A stretch of DNA of 51,535 nucleotides from Entrophospora sp. SA101 (Eukaryota; Glomeromycota; Glomeromycetes; Entrophosporales; Entrophosporaceae). The notes beneath the pieces are model-generated. The model was not told the origin of the DNA and searched no databases. It saw nothing but the letters and a program-made list of their open reading frames with translations. This document shows positions 24,000 through 34,737 of the stretch, in pieces. How positions within the stretch are numbered: the first letter of the stretch is position 1; every line of letters starts with the position of its first letter. The stretch covers positions 1 to 51,535 of the forward strand of contig CAUDNR010002924.1 of NCBI GenBank assembly GCA_958430865.1, in the 5' to 3' direction. The position numbers and the translations under genes are program-made.

Positions 24000-25530
24000 T
24001 TCCATAATTTTTACGTATTACTTGCCATTATTATTTGTTTACATTTATCATGCTTGTTTCTATCGCATAGTTACTTAATAGTTTCATAATGAATACCAAC
24101 GATAAAATCCGTCAAAAACAAAAATTTGTCGGTAAACAACGACAGTTTTTTTTGAGCTCGCCGATAATATCGTTTTTATTCAATAATATAGGTTTTCCTG
24201 TATAAAATAACAAGCATTGGCTTGAGCACAAGTTTCAATCTGATAAATCCATACCAAAATAACCATAATTAAACTATTCGTTGGTAAAGGTTTATTCGCT
24301 CAATTTGTTTATTGCCATCCAATTGTTTCATAAAAAATTGTAAATCATTCATTATTACTATTTTAGTAAATTAATGGAAATAACAGATAAAGGAAAAGAG
24401 TCATTTTACAATAAAAAACTATTTTCAGTTTAATAAAATCCGTTTTATTATTGTAGACATTTAGATTGATGTGCCATCTCAAGCTATATTTACTTGTTAG
24501 CGTTAAGGTTTCTTTAACAAGATAATAAGACCACATGAAACTTGGTTTTCATATAATTTGAACACAATCCTATATTGTCAATGAAATACATAGTAATACA
24601 TAAAGATAGTGTTATAAACTTGTAAACTATAATTATTAATTATAATTACTATAATTAATTATATAAAATGCAAACTGGCAAACAGTACGATTACAGTACA
24701 TTTAAAACAAATCTTTAACGTAGTATAGACGTTCAACAATAAATGAAAAGGAAAATAGTAAAACTACTAATGAAGAGTATAAAGAATAAATTGTCTTGAA
24801 TAGTATTGATAGGCAACAACATAACAAATGAATATCTAATTATTTGTCATCACTATCATCTAAAAGTGTAAGTGGTGGCAATTTGACAGTTTCAAATCAA
24901 AGTTCATTTACGTATTCAATTATGAATGCAAGCGAGAATTTGCTTTAAAAAGGCAATAATTTATATGAATGAACATAAAATAAGAATTCAAATAATTTCG
25001 GATTTCATATTCAGCAATCATTTATTAATATTAATATTAATATTAGAAGGAATACAAAATATACACAGATTTTATATTTTAAAAATTATTTATATAATTT
25101 GTTGACTTCCTGAAATATCTACACGCATTGAATAATCACCAATACATATGTGTGTCACCTTTGGCTTTCCATATTAAAGTAGGAATGGAATAAAATAAAA
25201 TGACTACACCAATATGTAAAAAATTTACAATAATAATAATGAAGATATGTGAGTGTATGAGTGGTTGTGGAAATGAGAGAAAATTTCTTTTTAGCAAAAA
25301 TAAAATTAAAAAATTTCTTTAATTCTAAAGAATTACTTTCCACTGTACCCAATTAAAGTAGGGCGATTTATAGTTTGCTTAAATGGATTTACTTTCATCA
25401 TCCAGCATCGCCATTTCTCTAGTATATTGCACAAAAATCAAATTTTACATAGGTTAAACATGCTGTAAATCTTTGTAAAATACTCCGTTTTAGTTGAATA
25501 AATGTTAAATTTTTGATAAAATGGCATACT
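24000..25530. other. AT-rich region with short coding relics (copy 1)
   Basis: Mostly low-complexity DNA. A Ser/Asn-rich relic at about 24840-24950 (plus strand, SLSSKSVSGGNLTVSNQSS-like, ended by TAA) hints at another dead gene. Nothing else is supported. Repeated in copy 2. Confidence 0.35.
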
Positions 25531-26726
25531 TGAATTTATTTTTTTACAGCAATCGTTGGCATGATAACCATTACAGATGACATTTTTGGTTTCAACATCC
25601 AATCGCTTCTCCAAGGTGAATTTGCAAGTTACTCTACCACAAGTTCCACCTTTTGTCTTGGGACTATTGCCAACAGATGGTAGTGAAACTTCAGTTACTA
25701 TTGCAAAAATCCACTACAAAATTCCAGATCTTGCTAAACAATTCAATGTAAGAACAGTGCTGATGCAGATGCACTAGAATTTGGGGCACATAGTAATTAA
25801 TATCATGAGCGTTTCAGCAGGGAAGAAATCAACTTTTATTGATAATTACTATGGCGTATTCATAATATTCCACTCATTTTAATATTCATCATCATTATTA
25901 TTTTAATAAATCTAATTACATCATCAATCACTAGGTATTAAATTACTCTTGTTGAACCAGTTTTAGCAGTTACTGATCCAAATCATGCGAAAAAAAAAAA
26001 AGGTCGGAATAGCATTTTTAGTGTGCAAGACAACTGTCATTTGGAAATTCTACATATAATTTTGGTTGGTAATATTTTAGATTTAGCAAGAATGAATAAT
26101 TCTCAGCTTTTCATTAGTGATGTTTTAAGATGTTATATTCAACAGCTCATAGATCGTTTTCTTCTTTATTTGGTACAAATATCATTATTTTAAACAATAG
26201 TATATTAAATAATAAGTCAAGATTGTTTGTCTATGTTTATGTAAAAATCTTACAATTTTTAATAATATAAATGAACTAATTGATGCATTTTTGAACCATG
26301 ATGTTTCCCACCTCAAAAGTTGTCATATGGTAATGCTTGGGTATTTTTTTTGAAATATTTAGCATAAACATATTGAAATAACAGCAAGTCAATATAGTTT
26401 CTTCATGTCATTAGAAAAAAATATCCTTGCTTCCAAACTTACAAGTTGTTAACTTCTTTAGCAAAATCAATGGTAAAATTATTATTGGTATACTCACAAT
26501 TGGCATGCTTGATTTATAAATATGCATTCCAGATCATTTCACGTCATGAATACTATCCCACAATTCCATTTTTACCTTGGATGCATGGTAGTGAAGCATG
26601 CAAACATTTTTTTAGAATGATTAGGAAATTAATGAAAGACTTTGTTATTCTGATCTTTTATATCTTGTACGAAAGATTAACATGTATGCAACCCAAGTGT
26701 AACTTAATGGTTCTTTATCAAATAAT
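25530..26726 (+). pseudogene. Dead member of a repetitive Glomeromycotina protein family, copy 1
   Basis: Fragments in order: VPPFVLGLLPTDGSET and IAKIHYKIPDLAKQFN (about 25635-25750), then AGKKSTFIDNYY, VTDPNHAKK (about 25970-25990), NELIDAFLNHDVSHLKS (about 26270-26325) and YYPTIPFLPWMHGSEACKHF (about 26555-26615). They match, in the same order, a long repetitive predicted protein I recall from Rhizophagus genomes, which has no named function and may derive from a transposon. Here it is split by stops, frame changes and AT-rich inserts. It runs off into the N gap. Confidence 0.6.
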
Positions 26727-26788
26727 ATTTCTTTGGTATAATATACTTAAATCAAATGGCTAAGAAATAATGTGGAATTACCTGTGCA

Positions 26789-27553
26789 NNNNNNNNNNNN
26801 NNNNNNNNNNNNNNNNNNNNNNNNNNNNNNNNNNNNNNNNNNNNNNNNNNNNNNNNNNNNNNNNNNNNNNNNNNNNNNNNNNNNNNNNNNNNNNNNNNNN
26901 NNNNNNNNNNNNNNNNNNNNNNNNNNNNNNNNNNNNNNNNNNNNNNNNNNNNNNNNNNNNNNNNNNNNNNNNNNNNNNNNNNNNNNNNNNNNNNNNNNNN
27001 NNNNNNNNNNNNNNNNNNNNNNNNNNNNNNNNNNNNNNNNNNNNNNNNNNNNNNNNNNNNNNNNNNNNNNNNNNNNNNNNNNNNNNNNNNNNNNNNNNNN
27101 NNNNNNNNNNNNNNNNNNNNNNNNNNNNNNNNNNNNNNNNNNNNNNNNNNNNNNNNNNNNNNNNNNNNNNNNNNNNNNNNNNNNNNNNNNNNNNNNNNNN
27201 NNNNNNNNNNNNNNNNNNNNNNNNNNNNNNNNNNNNNNNNNNNNNNNNNNNNNNNNNNNNNNNNNNNNNNNNNNNNNNNNNNNNNNNNNNNNNNNNNNNN
27301 NNNNNNNNNNNNNNNNNNNNNNNNNNNNNNNNNNNNNNNNNNNNNNNNNNNNNNNNNNNNNNNNNNNNNNNNNNNNNNNNNNNNNNNNNNNNNNNNNNNN
27401 NNNNNNNNNNNNNNNNNNNNNNNNNNNNNNNNNNNNNNNNNNNNNNNNNNNNNNNNNNNNNNNNNNNNNNNNNNNNNNNNNNNNNNNNNNNNNNNNNNNN
27501 NNNNNNNNNNNNNNNNNNNNNNNNNNNNNNNNNNNNNNNNNNNNNNNNNNNNN
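26789..27553. other. Assembly gap (765 N)
   Basis: A run of N directly after the end of duplication copy 1. Open frames that span it are meaningless. The true size is unknown. Confidence 1.
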
Positions 27554-28012
27554 TTTTATTTTACATAAACACTTGCATCAATTATTGATTTTTTTTATGT
27601 CAAAATTGTTATTTTGCCATTTATTTTTATCCATTTATTAGTATCTATACTAGTTTCAAAAATAATTTTGAACTTTTAAAGGCAATTATAACATGATGTT
27701 GACCTGGGTCAAACCCGGGTCAATTAAATCATGACCTGACCCGTCCCATTTGGGTCAAACCGACTCGTTTTAGAGCTTTATGAATATCTAATTGAAAGAT
27801 TAGCATGATTTAGCTTATAATTTTTGTGAACAGGTCAAGCATCAATACAATCAATCCTATTATTACAACACTCTTTATTATGAATTATTATGATATATAA
27901 TCAAGAATCTATGTATTAATTCTATATTTTATCATTTGTGTAGCTTGTATCAAATTAAACAAATTATGGTTATGCTAAAACAATGTCAATATAAAAATAT
28001 AGTATAAATAAT
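27554..28012. other. AT-rich flank with a GGGTCA/TGACC cluster
   Basis: Between the gap and the pseudogene. At about 27694-27770 there is a cluster of GGGTCA and TGACC half-sites in both orientations (for example TGACCTGGGTCA, CCCGGGTCA, TGACCTGACCC), unusually GC-rich for this window. The rest is featureless. Confidence 0.55.
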
Positions 28013-30560
28013 TCATTGCTCCATCTTGTATACCCATGGTTCCATATGTTTAACTATCTTCATTTTTTCTGGACATTCTCCCAGTGTGGGATCAACCCAA
28101 GCAGTCAATAATTGCTTAAAGCTATTTGTGAGATCTAATGATGAGGTTGTGGGGTTTGATGTAAACTGTTTCAAGCAACTATAGATATTTGAAGATAATC
28201 CAAATAATGCAAGTGGCTTCTGAAAATGTTCATGGAATGCTGTGATTTCAGCATTTGAGACATCATTATTGTCATCAATTCTAAACTTCTTAATAAAATT
28301 TCGCTTGTTTTATCATCATCTGTTTGATAATCTTTCAAAACTTCTTCAATTTTATGCTTGCACAAAGCAATTTGACATGTTTGAGGTGATTTAAAAAATT
28401 CTGTTGGAACATCAATAAACTCTTTTGTTGCACCTAATTGCAAATACAATGACAAAAATGGCATATGTGGAAGTTCCTCAATGCCTATATATGCTGGTGG
28501 CGGTGAAGCTGTTGCAGAGAGCGGATAATCATCACCTTTATTATTATCTGTAGACCAATTTTTAACTTGTATTAGTACATATGAAATATGATCTTTGCTA
28601 AGCTTTTCATGAAGAGCGCCTATATATATATAGGTATAATGATATCTACTACCCGTTGATTTCATTTACATGAAAATGCAGTACCACAGATCAGAGCATC
28701 ACTGAGACTTTTCCTATCTGGTGTATATGTAATATTGATAAAGTGTGTAAACTTAATGTATGCTTCACCAAACTTTGTTCCTGTAAACTTTACTTGTTCT
28801 TCAAGGTGATTCTCTATTCTTCTATAAACATCATCTGTAAGTAGTGATTTAAAAAATTAATTCATAGTCACAAAATGAGAATAATCATTGCCAACATCTG
28901 TGCTATTTGGATGTTTCTTTTTATTACAATCATCCCAAGCTTTAAGAAGCAATAATCTGGCAGCAAGTTCTCCATGGTAACCAGCCTCTATTACACCTTT
29001 CTTGAGTGCTGATGAGAGCTGATTAATAAGTTTTGTGAGGTTGACATTTGAATCATTCATTATCTGAGAAGCTGCTTCTGCCAGCACAGGTTCAGTAGGC
29101 ATTGATGTAATAATGCATTCACGATCTTCTGAGATATCAAGACAAAGGTGCATATAACTTGCTATTAAATGAGATGCATATCTAGATTGTGGCACTATGT
29201 CAATACATAAATGAGGTCCAAAGATAGCCAAAGTTTCCATAATAGTAATTCTGTTTTGAGCTTCTTTTTTCCAAAGAATGAAAGACTTCCCACCAATAAG
29301 CTTATCCATGGCTAATTCAATAATACATTCTGGTTTGAATCCTTCAGTACTGCTAGGTGTTAATAGTGCATCCCACAAAGGTCTTCCATACTGAAAAAAA
29401 TGATGTGGATCTTCAGACTCTTTCAGTGTTTGGTACTTTTTTAAAATTGGTATTCACATCCACAGTGTCTAACAAATAAAATGGCTCAAATAATTGAGAT
29501 CCTCTTTCTGCAACCCTTTTTGACAGATCAAGGTAGGAGACAGGTGAGAAGTTTGAAATATTTGAGTGAGTATCTGTAAAGATTGCAAAAATTCCTATCT
29601 TTTTGGGTAAATTTTTAAAGCACAATGAATATACATCAGGAAAATGAGTACAAATATTATGTGTATATAATACGCAATTGCAGGGATTAAGCATATAATA
29701 TATGTACAATTTGCATACATAAAAAAATATGCGATTTGTATGCATATTATATGCTTAATCCCTGCAATTGTGTATTATATACGCATAATATTTGTACCCA
29801 TTTTCCTGATGCTAGAAGAACAAGGTTTCCTTTTCAACCTTCTTATTAATCAGAGCACAAGGCTTCATCAAATGCAAATAGACATTTAACTGAACTTTCT
29901 TGTGTTATCATTCTTTCTTCATCTAAATATTTATTGATACCTTCAGTCATCTTACCATCTGTAGTGCTTTTCATAGGCTCACATGTGATATCAGTCATCC
30001 TGCATTCAATATCCTTCCAGAAATTCACCTGTGAATTTTTGCCAGTATGCTCATCAATCCATTCTTTGCAACTCCCCTTGAATTCCTTCAATTTTTGAAA
30101 ACATGCACATATGTATGCAAGATAGGTGACTAAGACATCCCGTTCATTTCTCAAACTCATGTAATAGTATATCAGCAACATGTGATCTGGATGGATAGCC
30201 ACTTGATTTGGAGTCATGCAAACAACAATACACTGTCATTTGGTTTTCTGCAAAATTCTTCAATAATTTTGATTTTCCTGTGCCACTGGGATTGAACTAA
30301 GGTTGTGTATGGTGGATAATATTCTTTTGACATTTCATATTCACACAAACAATTCTCAATAAAGTTCATAAACCTTTTTGAAAGGTCACTTGGATCTTGA
30401 AAAGTTCTATCAAAAGCTTTATGGACAATTTCCTCTTCTTCACTTTCAGTACTATCCACCAACAGCTCTAATATAGAATGTATGAAAAACATTAAATTTC
30501 CACTGATTACATTAAATGAGAAACCATCATATAACAGTGCCACACTTGACCAACTTACTT
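28013..30560 (-). pseudogene. Crinkler-like P-loop NTPase/nuclease-fold gene, broken
   Basis: Minus-strand fragments in order: LLYDGFSFNVISGN (about 30540) through CLFAFDEAL (about 29880, Walker-B-like DEA), LPKKIGIFAIFTDT (about 29600), then after a TTTCAG acceptor YGRPLWDALL (about 29390), TEPVLAEAASQIM and YHGELAARLLLLKAWD (about 29000), a DDVYRRIENHLEEQVKF block, VLIQVKNWST (about 28560; Q-x-K as in restriction-endonuclease folds) and a C-terminus ending WVYKMEQ. This order matches a widespread fungal P-loop NTPase plus nuclease-like family that I relate to Crinkler-type proteins. Lesions: frame change at about 30215; a palindromic insertion after the DEA motif; TAA at about 28859; TGA at about 28667; frame change at about 28297. 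No Walker A was found, so the N-terminus is missing or further upstream. Confidence 0.6.
29634..29811. mobile_element. 178-bp near-perfect palindrome inside the Crinkler-like pseudogene
   Basis: The left arm starts CATCAGGAAAATGAGTACAA at 29634 and the right arm ends with its near-exact complement at 29811. Arms of about 85 nt differ at only a few sites near the ends and more near the centre (about 29722). It interrupts the gene between the FDEAL motif and the LPKKIGIF motif. It looks like a foldback MITE. No clear target duplication was found. Confidence 0.8.
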
Positions 30561-30889
30561 GAATCCATGTCCATTGTCTCTAACTGGTATAAGTATAACA
30601 AGTATCAGAAAATAGATGAATAAATTAGATAAATGAATTTTTTATATGGTTCACAAAGAATATATAAAACAGTAAAGGTTTTAATTCTCTTTTCCTGTAT
30701 AATCTACTATTTCCTCCCTTTCTTTCCATCATCTGGCTAGCAAGAGGTAAAAACCAACACTTCAAAACAGCAATATATATTCACTCAAACAAATAAATAA
30801 ATAAAATGAAATGAACGCAAAAATAATTATAATTTTTTGTTTAATTTTTTTATGCAATTTGTTCATTACCTTCCCCCCACCAAATTCTA
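30561..30889. other. Sequence between the coiled-coil ORF and the pseudogene
   Basis: Minus-strand relics are possible: KLQDALVEFGGGKVMN reads in a different frame from the coiled-coil ORF (about 30850-30900), and a CAA/GTAAGT donor-like site lies at about 30565. The link to the pseudogene is unproven. The rest is AT-rich. Confidence 0.35.
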
Positions 30890-31135
30890 CTAATGCATCT
30901 TGCAACTTCTCCACCACCTATCTTCCACGTTCTTCACCAGCTTCTCCTCTTTCTCTTCCAGTCTCTTCTTCTCCTCTTTATCATCTTCATCAAGTTCTTT
31001 CCTCTTTCTCCTCAACTTCTTCAACAACATTCCATTGTCCTCCCATTCTTCGAATTCCTTCAACTTATTCTCTGCCTTTTCATGGTTTTTAATTGCAATA
31101 TTTAATTGTTCTTTAATTTCTTTGTACATTGCCAT
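30890..31135 (-). CDS. Charged coiled-coil ORF (81 aa), possibly a broken 5' exon
   Basis: ATG-initiated frame rich in Lys and Glu (KEIKEQLNIAIKNHEKAENK, then KKLRRKRKELDEDDKEEKK), predicted to be one long coiled coil. The frame ends shortly after VEDRWWRSCKMH, while an adjacent frame reads on as KLQDALVEF, suggesting a one-base shift at about 30905. It may be the N-terminal exon of the Crinkler-like pseudogene or a separate small gene. The opposite-strand Ser/Phe/Leu ORFs are its shadows. Confidence 0.45.
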   Translation of the reverse strand: MAMYKEIKEQLNIAIKNHEKAENKLKEFEEWEDNGMLLKKLRRKRKELDEDDKEEKKRLEEKEEKLVKNVEDRWWRSCKMH

Positions 31136-31789
31136 TTAAAAGATTGTAAAATTAATTTTAAAAAAAATTTTTTTTTATTGATTTGTGCATAATTTCAACC
31201 AATGATAAATTAGTGGGCACATGACTTGGAATTTATTTTTACGGACAATGATTAATTGACAATCTGTGAATGAATCAGTGAGATGTTGATCATTTTGTTA
31301 TGAAATTTTGTTGCCAATTATTATTAATAAAATAAGAAATTTCAGTTATTTTTTAATTTTACTGTAACAACATATAAGTTCATTTGATAGGTTTCATTAA
31401 AATAAAAATTTTTTTGTTGATAAACCAATAAAAAAAAAGTATAATTTTGGTCAGAATACTTTTTAATGTTGGCTGAAAGTTAAAAAATTCCGAATTTTTA
31501 TATGTTATTGATTTCTTGAAATCTCGGTGACAAGCATACAAAAGTTTTTGAAGAACACTCCAATCCCTTTAATATTTTGACATATTATTCTATGAGATTT
31601 ACTTACACATTCATAAAAAGAGCAAGATTTGTAATACAAAAATATTATGATTTATTATTTGTTAAACATTGTCAATTGATGATTTTTTACCATTTTTGCC
31701 CCACCGATCCTATGGATCATTAATTAAACAATAAAAAGAAAATTACAATAGAAAAATACATAAAAATATAAGTTAAAAAATCGTCAGAC
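31136..31789. other. AT-rich intergenic sequence
   Basis: I see no gene. A stretch at about 31212-31240 (CACATGACTTGGAATTTATT) resembles the arms of the inverted-repeat element at about 32390-32590 and may be a remnant of it. Confidence 0.45.
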
Positions 31790-32300
31790 TTCCATGGGAG
31801 GACCCAAAGCCATTACCTATTCTTTGGGCACTCAGACAAAAATCCAACTTTCACTATTACTACTACTATTATTAATTTTGATAATATCATTGTTAATATT
31901 CATATCTTTGTTGTTTTCATTATCTTTTTTATCTTCACTCTCTACTTCTTTCATCTTTTCTTTCTCAACCCACTGTTGGATTGCTTCTAGGGTTTGTTTT
32001 TTGTTGATAGAAATTTTTAACAATAGAAGCAGCAACTTTTTTCTCACCAAATAATTCACGAATTTCCATGGCCATTTTACCAAATGAAAAATTGGGGTTC
32101 AACCCAGTTGTTTTGTCAAATAATTGCTTGAAATCCTTTCATATATTTTCTATTTCTTGTGAATATTGTTTATCACTAGTAAGTTTGTCTGATTTATTTT
32201 TGAATTGGCTTTTACTTGGTTTTATTTTATTGATTATTTGATCAATTTTTTGATTTATAATAATACAAAATTGATTTCTGTAAGTTTTATCATGAAATAA
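31790..32300 (-). pseudogene. Broken lineage-typical gene (NPNFSFGKMA motif)
   Basis: The minus strand reads a Lys/Gln-rich lead, then after an in-frame TGA at about 32150, KDFKQLFDKTTGLNPNFSFG, KMAMEIRELFGEKKVAASIV and KNFYQQKTNP, then a frame change (about 31985) into EAIQQWVEKEKMKEV and an acidic Asn-rich tail. NPNFSFGKMAxEIRELF followed by an IxxWVEKEKK tail recalls a repeated Rhizophagus family of unknown function. One stop and one frame change make it non-functional as assembled. Confidence 0.5.
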
Positions 32301-32389
32301 GAAACCAAGGAATGATCGGCAGTCAAAAAATTATCTATATACTAATACTGTATCATAGTAAAAATCATGTTACATACACTCTACCCTTA

Positions 32390-32592
32390 AACGGAAAATT
32401 TTTTAAATTCGTGTCACCATTAAATGTCACGTGACTCGGAAATTTTATTGCATTTTTGAACATAACTCATAGTGCAGGTCACTTAGTCCCACAACTTTCT
32501 GTGCCACGCCACCAACTTTGAGAAAAAATTTCCAATCAAAAATGCAGTAAAAATTTCACAGTCACATGATTTTTGAAAATTGTCAAGTGCTA
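32390..32592. mobile_element. Inverted-repeat element, about 200 bp
   Basis: The left arm (about 32426-32460: GTCACGTGACTCGGAAATTT, TTGCATTTTTGA) and right arm (about 32536-32570: TCAAAAATGCAG, AAATTTCACAGTCACATGA) are imperfect inverted repeats of about 35 nt; weaker pairing extends outwards. It has no coding capacity. No target duplication was seen, so the borders are approximate. Confidence 0.55.
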
Positions 32593-32951
32593 AATAAATA
32601 TTAATATATTAAAATTTTTCTTTTACATTCCTATATGGGGGATGCTGCAACATAACCAGACAAAGTGAACATTTGTATTACAAAGAATTCAAGGATTGAA
32701 ATTTGTAATAGCAATAATAATAGTAATATTACAGAAATCAATACAATGAACATATCTAATTTGTAAACATTTTTTAAAGTATAAGAAATTAATATTAATA
32801 AGTATCCTAACCCTCCCCTAGATTTGGATTTTTTTACTTTGATCTGATCAAATAATTTTTGACCAATGTTCACAGTATACATATTATTATGAAATTTTTA
32901 ATAACATGAAAAAAATTTTTTTTTTTGATTATTTTTATTTAAGAGCTTATC

Positions 32952-33491
32952 TCAATGAGTAACTAAATCACACCAATTTAGTACTTTTCCATGGATCCAA
33001 TGTCTTAGAATATTAAATATCAAACAAGTATCAGTGATTAAATCACTTTGAAAATATCCTTCATTAGTGGCACAATAGAAGATCCATTTCATTCCATCTG
33101 TTATATAGATGCTGGTCACAATTCTTGGTGATGGTTGCAACCATATTTGCGACATATAAAAATGGTTTGCAACACCTGGTTGCAACCACCTTTGTGACCA
33201 CTTTGGTTTCCTTTTTTGAATTGTGACATGGAACACTAATCTGTTAAAACTACATGTGCATTTTGATTGCTGGTGATTAAATCAAATGATGAGATGCATG
33301 AAATATAAATCTATGAACAAAAAAAAAATAAAAAAATAAACTCACTTTTTATCTTATTTTTTAATAATGTTATCAACTCTGCAAGTGTTTGTGCCTCCCC
33401 AGTATCAATTCTCCCTCCATGTTTGGCTTCAATAATGGTGAACAATGCATGTTTTTTAGGTTTACTAGTGCGAGCATGCAATCCGAGTTTC
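32952..33491 (-). CDS. Small lineage-type gene of unknown function, partial, with MITE insertion
   Basis: Exon A (33491-33346) follows a TTAATTAG acceptor and reads LGLHARTSKPKKHALFTIIE, then AKHGGRIDTGEAQTLAEL, to a GTGAG donor. Exon B (33111-32952) reads IYITDGMKWIFYCATNEGYF, then NILRHWIHGKVLNWCDLVTH and a TGA stop. Both have coding-like composition. The A-B junction does not keep phase as drawn, and a 113-bp MITE (33115-33227) sits immediately before exon B, so an exon may be lost or damaged. The start exon upstream of 33491 was not found. I know similar pieces from repeated Rhizophagus proteins but no function. Confidence 0.45.
33115..33227. mobile_element. MITE family 2, member A
   Basis: Inverted ends GTCACAATT / AATTGTGAC. 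The interior (ATTTGCGACATATAAAAA, CACCTTTGTGACCACTTT, TTCCTTTTTTG) aligns with the element at 34127-34257, so they form one family. The border next to exon B coincides with a possible splice acceptor (AG at 33113-33112 on the minus strand). Confidence 0.7.
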
Positions 33492-33515
33492 CTAATTAAT
33501 AAGTTATTTATAGCT

Positions 33516-33648
33516 CAACACACAGCCTACCTGCTGACTTACAGTTGATTCTATTGTTTGACACACAGCCTACTCAATGACTTATGGTCAATTTCCTTAT
33601 TTATATATATATGACACACAGCCTACTCACTGACTTACAGTCAAAGAT
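33516..33648. repeat. Three degenerate tandem repeats
   Basis: Three copies of ACACACAGCCTAC followed by CTGACTTACAGT-type sequence, at about 33520, 33571 and 33613. Spacing is about 40-50 bp and unequal. The copies differ by several bases. I see no coding role. Confidence 0.7.
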
Positions 33649-33649
33649 T

Positions 33650-33976
33650 AACTTTTATCCTCCTGGATAAAAGGGTCCCTAGGTTCTGTATATATATGTA
33701 ATTATATCCCAAAGGCATCCCCTTGAGATGTGTCTCAATAATTAAAATGTTGGTTATTTGCTATGGGTAGCAAAGGTTCCCCTTTGTGGTTTATTAATTA
33801 ATTAGAGATTTATTATTTTAGGGTAAAATATGTTGTGTTTTATTAGTGATAATAGTATTATTATTACAGATGTGTTAGGAAGTATTAATTATTAGATCAA
33901 TATTTAAAAGATTGTTATGAACATGATGATCTGACTTGGTCTAAAACCAAGTCTTTTTATACCTCTTGGGGTATTA
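33650..33976. other. Cluster of five short hairpins
   Basis: Perfect stems: CTTTTATCC/GGATAAAAG (33652-33673), TTGAGA/TCTCAA (33723-33738), CAAAGG/CCTTTG (33771-33786), GACTTGGT/ACCAAGTC (33933-33953) and ATACC/GGTAT (33959-33974). Loops are 4-6 nt. Five such stems in 330 bp, most with mixed GC content, is unusual here. It could be a structured RNA or nested insertion relics. Confidence 0.45.
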
Positions 33977-34126
33977 CAAATAACATGACTTTTACTCTAT
34001 TTTGTCCAATAAACTATGCTTATAAATGTAAAATAAATATTTAAGCCAACTGAGCATTACAAATAATAATAATAATAATTTAAAGTAAATATTCGCATCA
34101 GCTGAATAAGTTCTTGAAATATAAAT

Positions 34127-34257
34127 AAAGACTAGTGCCGTAAATTATGATGATGGTAGTAATTGTATTTACGGCATATAAAAAGTGGTTGCAATTACCT
34201 TTGCGACCACTTTTGCAACCATACTTTTTCCTTTTTTGGATTACGGCACTAGTCTTT
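34127..34257. mobile_element. MITE family 2, member B, with 10-bp target duplication
   Basis: A 131-bp element with perfect 17-bp inverted ends (AAAGACTAGTGCCGTAA) flanked by direct repeats AAATATAAAT (34117-34126 and 34258-34267). A 9-10 bp duplication suggests mobilisation by a Mutator-like transposase. The ORF across it is not a gene. Confidence 0.85.
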
Positions 34258-34448
34258 AAATATAAATATAGAATATGAATATGAATAATTGTAGGTGTGA
34301 TACTGCGCGATGTGTAGCGCAATAGTTTCACAAAAATGAAAATAGAAATGATAACATTATCACGTGACTTACGCAGTAATTTGGTTTGGTTGGATCGGCA
34401 ACGTGGGACTTCTCTATCGGTCCTTATTTTACTATCTCACAATATATA

Positions 34449-34700
34449 GTTGGCTTAGTCTAAAGACCTCCTAAATTTTGGACAAATTTTAAAAGTATAG
34501 AAGTCACATTTTGTCCTACCTTTTAAAAAAATGGCTCTATTAGTTGATAGAATATGTCTTTAGTTTTAATGTAATAGAGAGATTTTCTTAAAAAAAATAT
34601 TTGTTGTAGAGTTCTATTCTTTTTTAAAACAATTACAAAATTGCTATTTTGAAATTTGGCCGCATGGCACAGCAATATGAGGTCATTAGACCAAGCCAAC
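34449..34700. mobile_element. MITE family 3 (252 bp)
   Basis: Ends starting GTTGGCTTAGTC (34449) and finishing GACCAAGCCAAC (34700) are inverted repeats of about 22 bp with two mismatches, running inward to GACCTC/GAGGTC. The interior is AT-rich without coding. No clear target duplication. Confidence 0.75.
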
Positions 34701-34737
34701 CACATTATAGGAATATATTGAAAGAATCCACTCTATC

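Larger units (their letters stand above)
11735..26726. repeat. 15-kb segmental duplication, copy 1
   Basis: From the minisatellite to just before the N gap this block recurs at 35405-50333. The offset is 23,606 just after the array, then exactly 23,607 from about 11,990 to 26,726, so there is no net indel over some 14.7 kb of homopolymer-rich DNA. Every ORF in it has an identical counterpart. The differences I found lie at the left end: array unit number, one A/G (agaaac versus aggaac), a C-run/CA indel and one A/G (gaccat versus gaccgt). Confidence 0.95.

Noticed and set aside
26770..27641. Open frames of 270-290 codons across the gap
   Set aside because: They consist almost entirely of N and carry no information.
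30811..31139. Plus-strand Ser/Phe/Leu-rich ORFs
   Set aside because: They are the antisense of the Lys/Glu-rich coiled-coil frame, which has the more natural composition.
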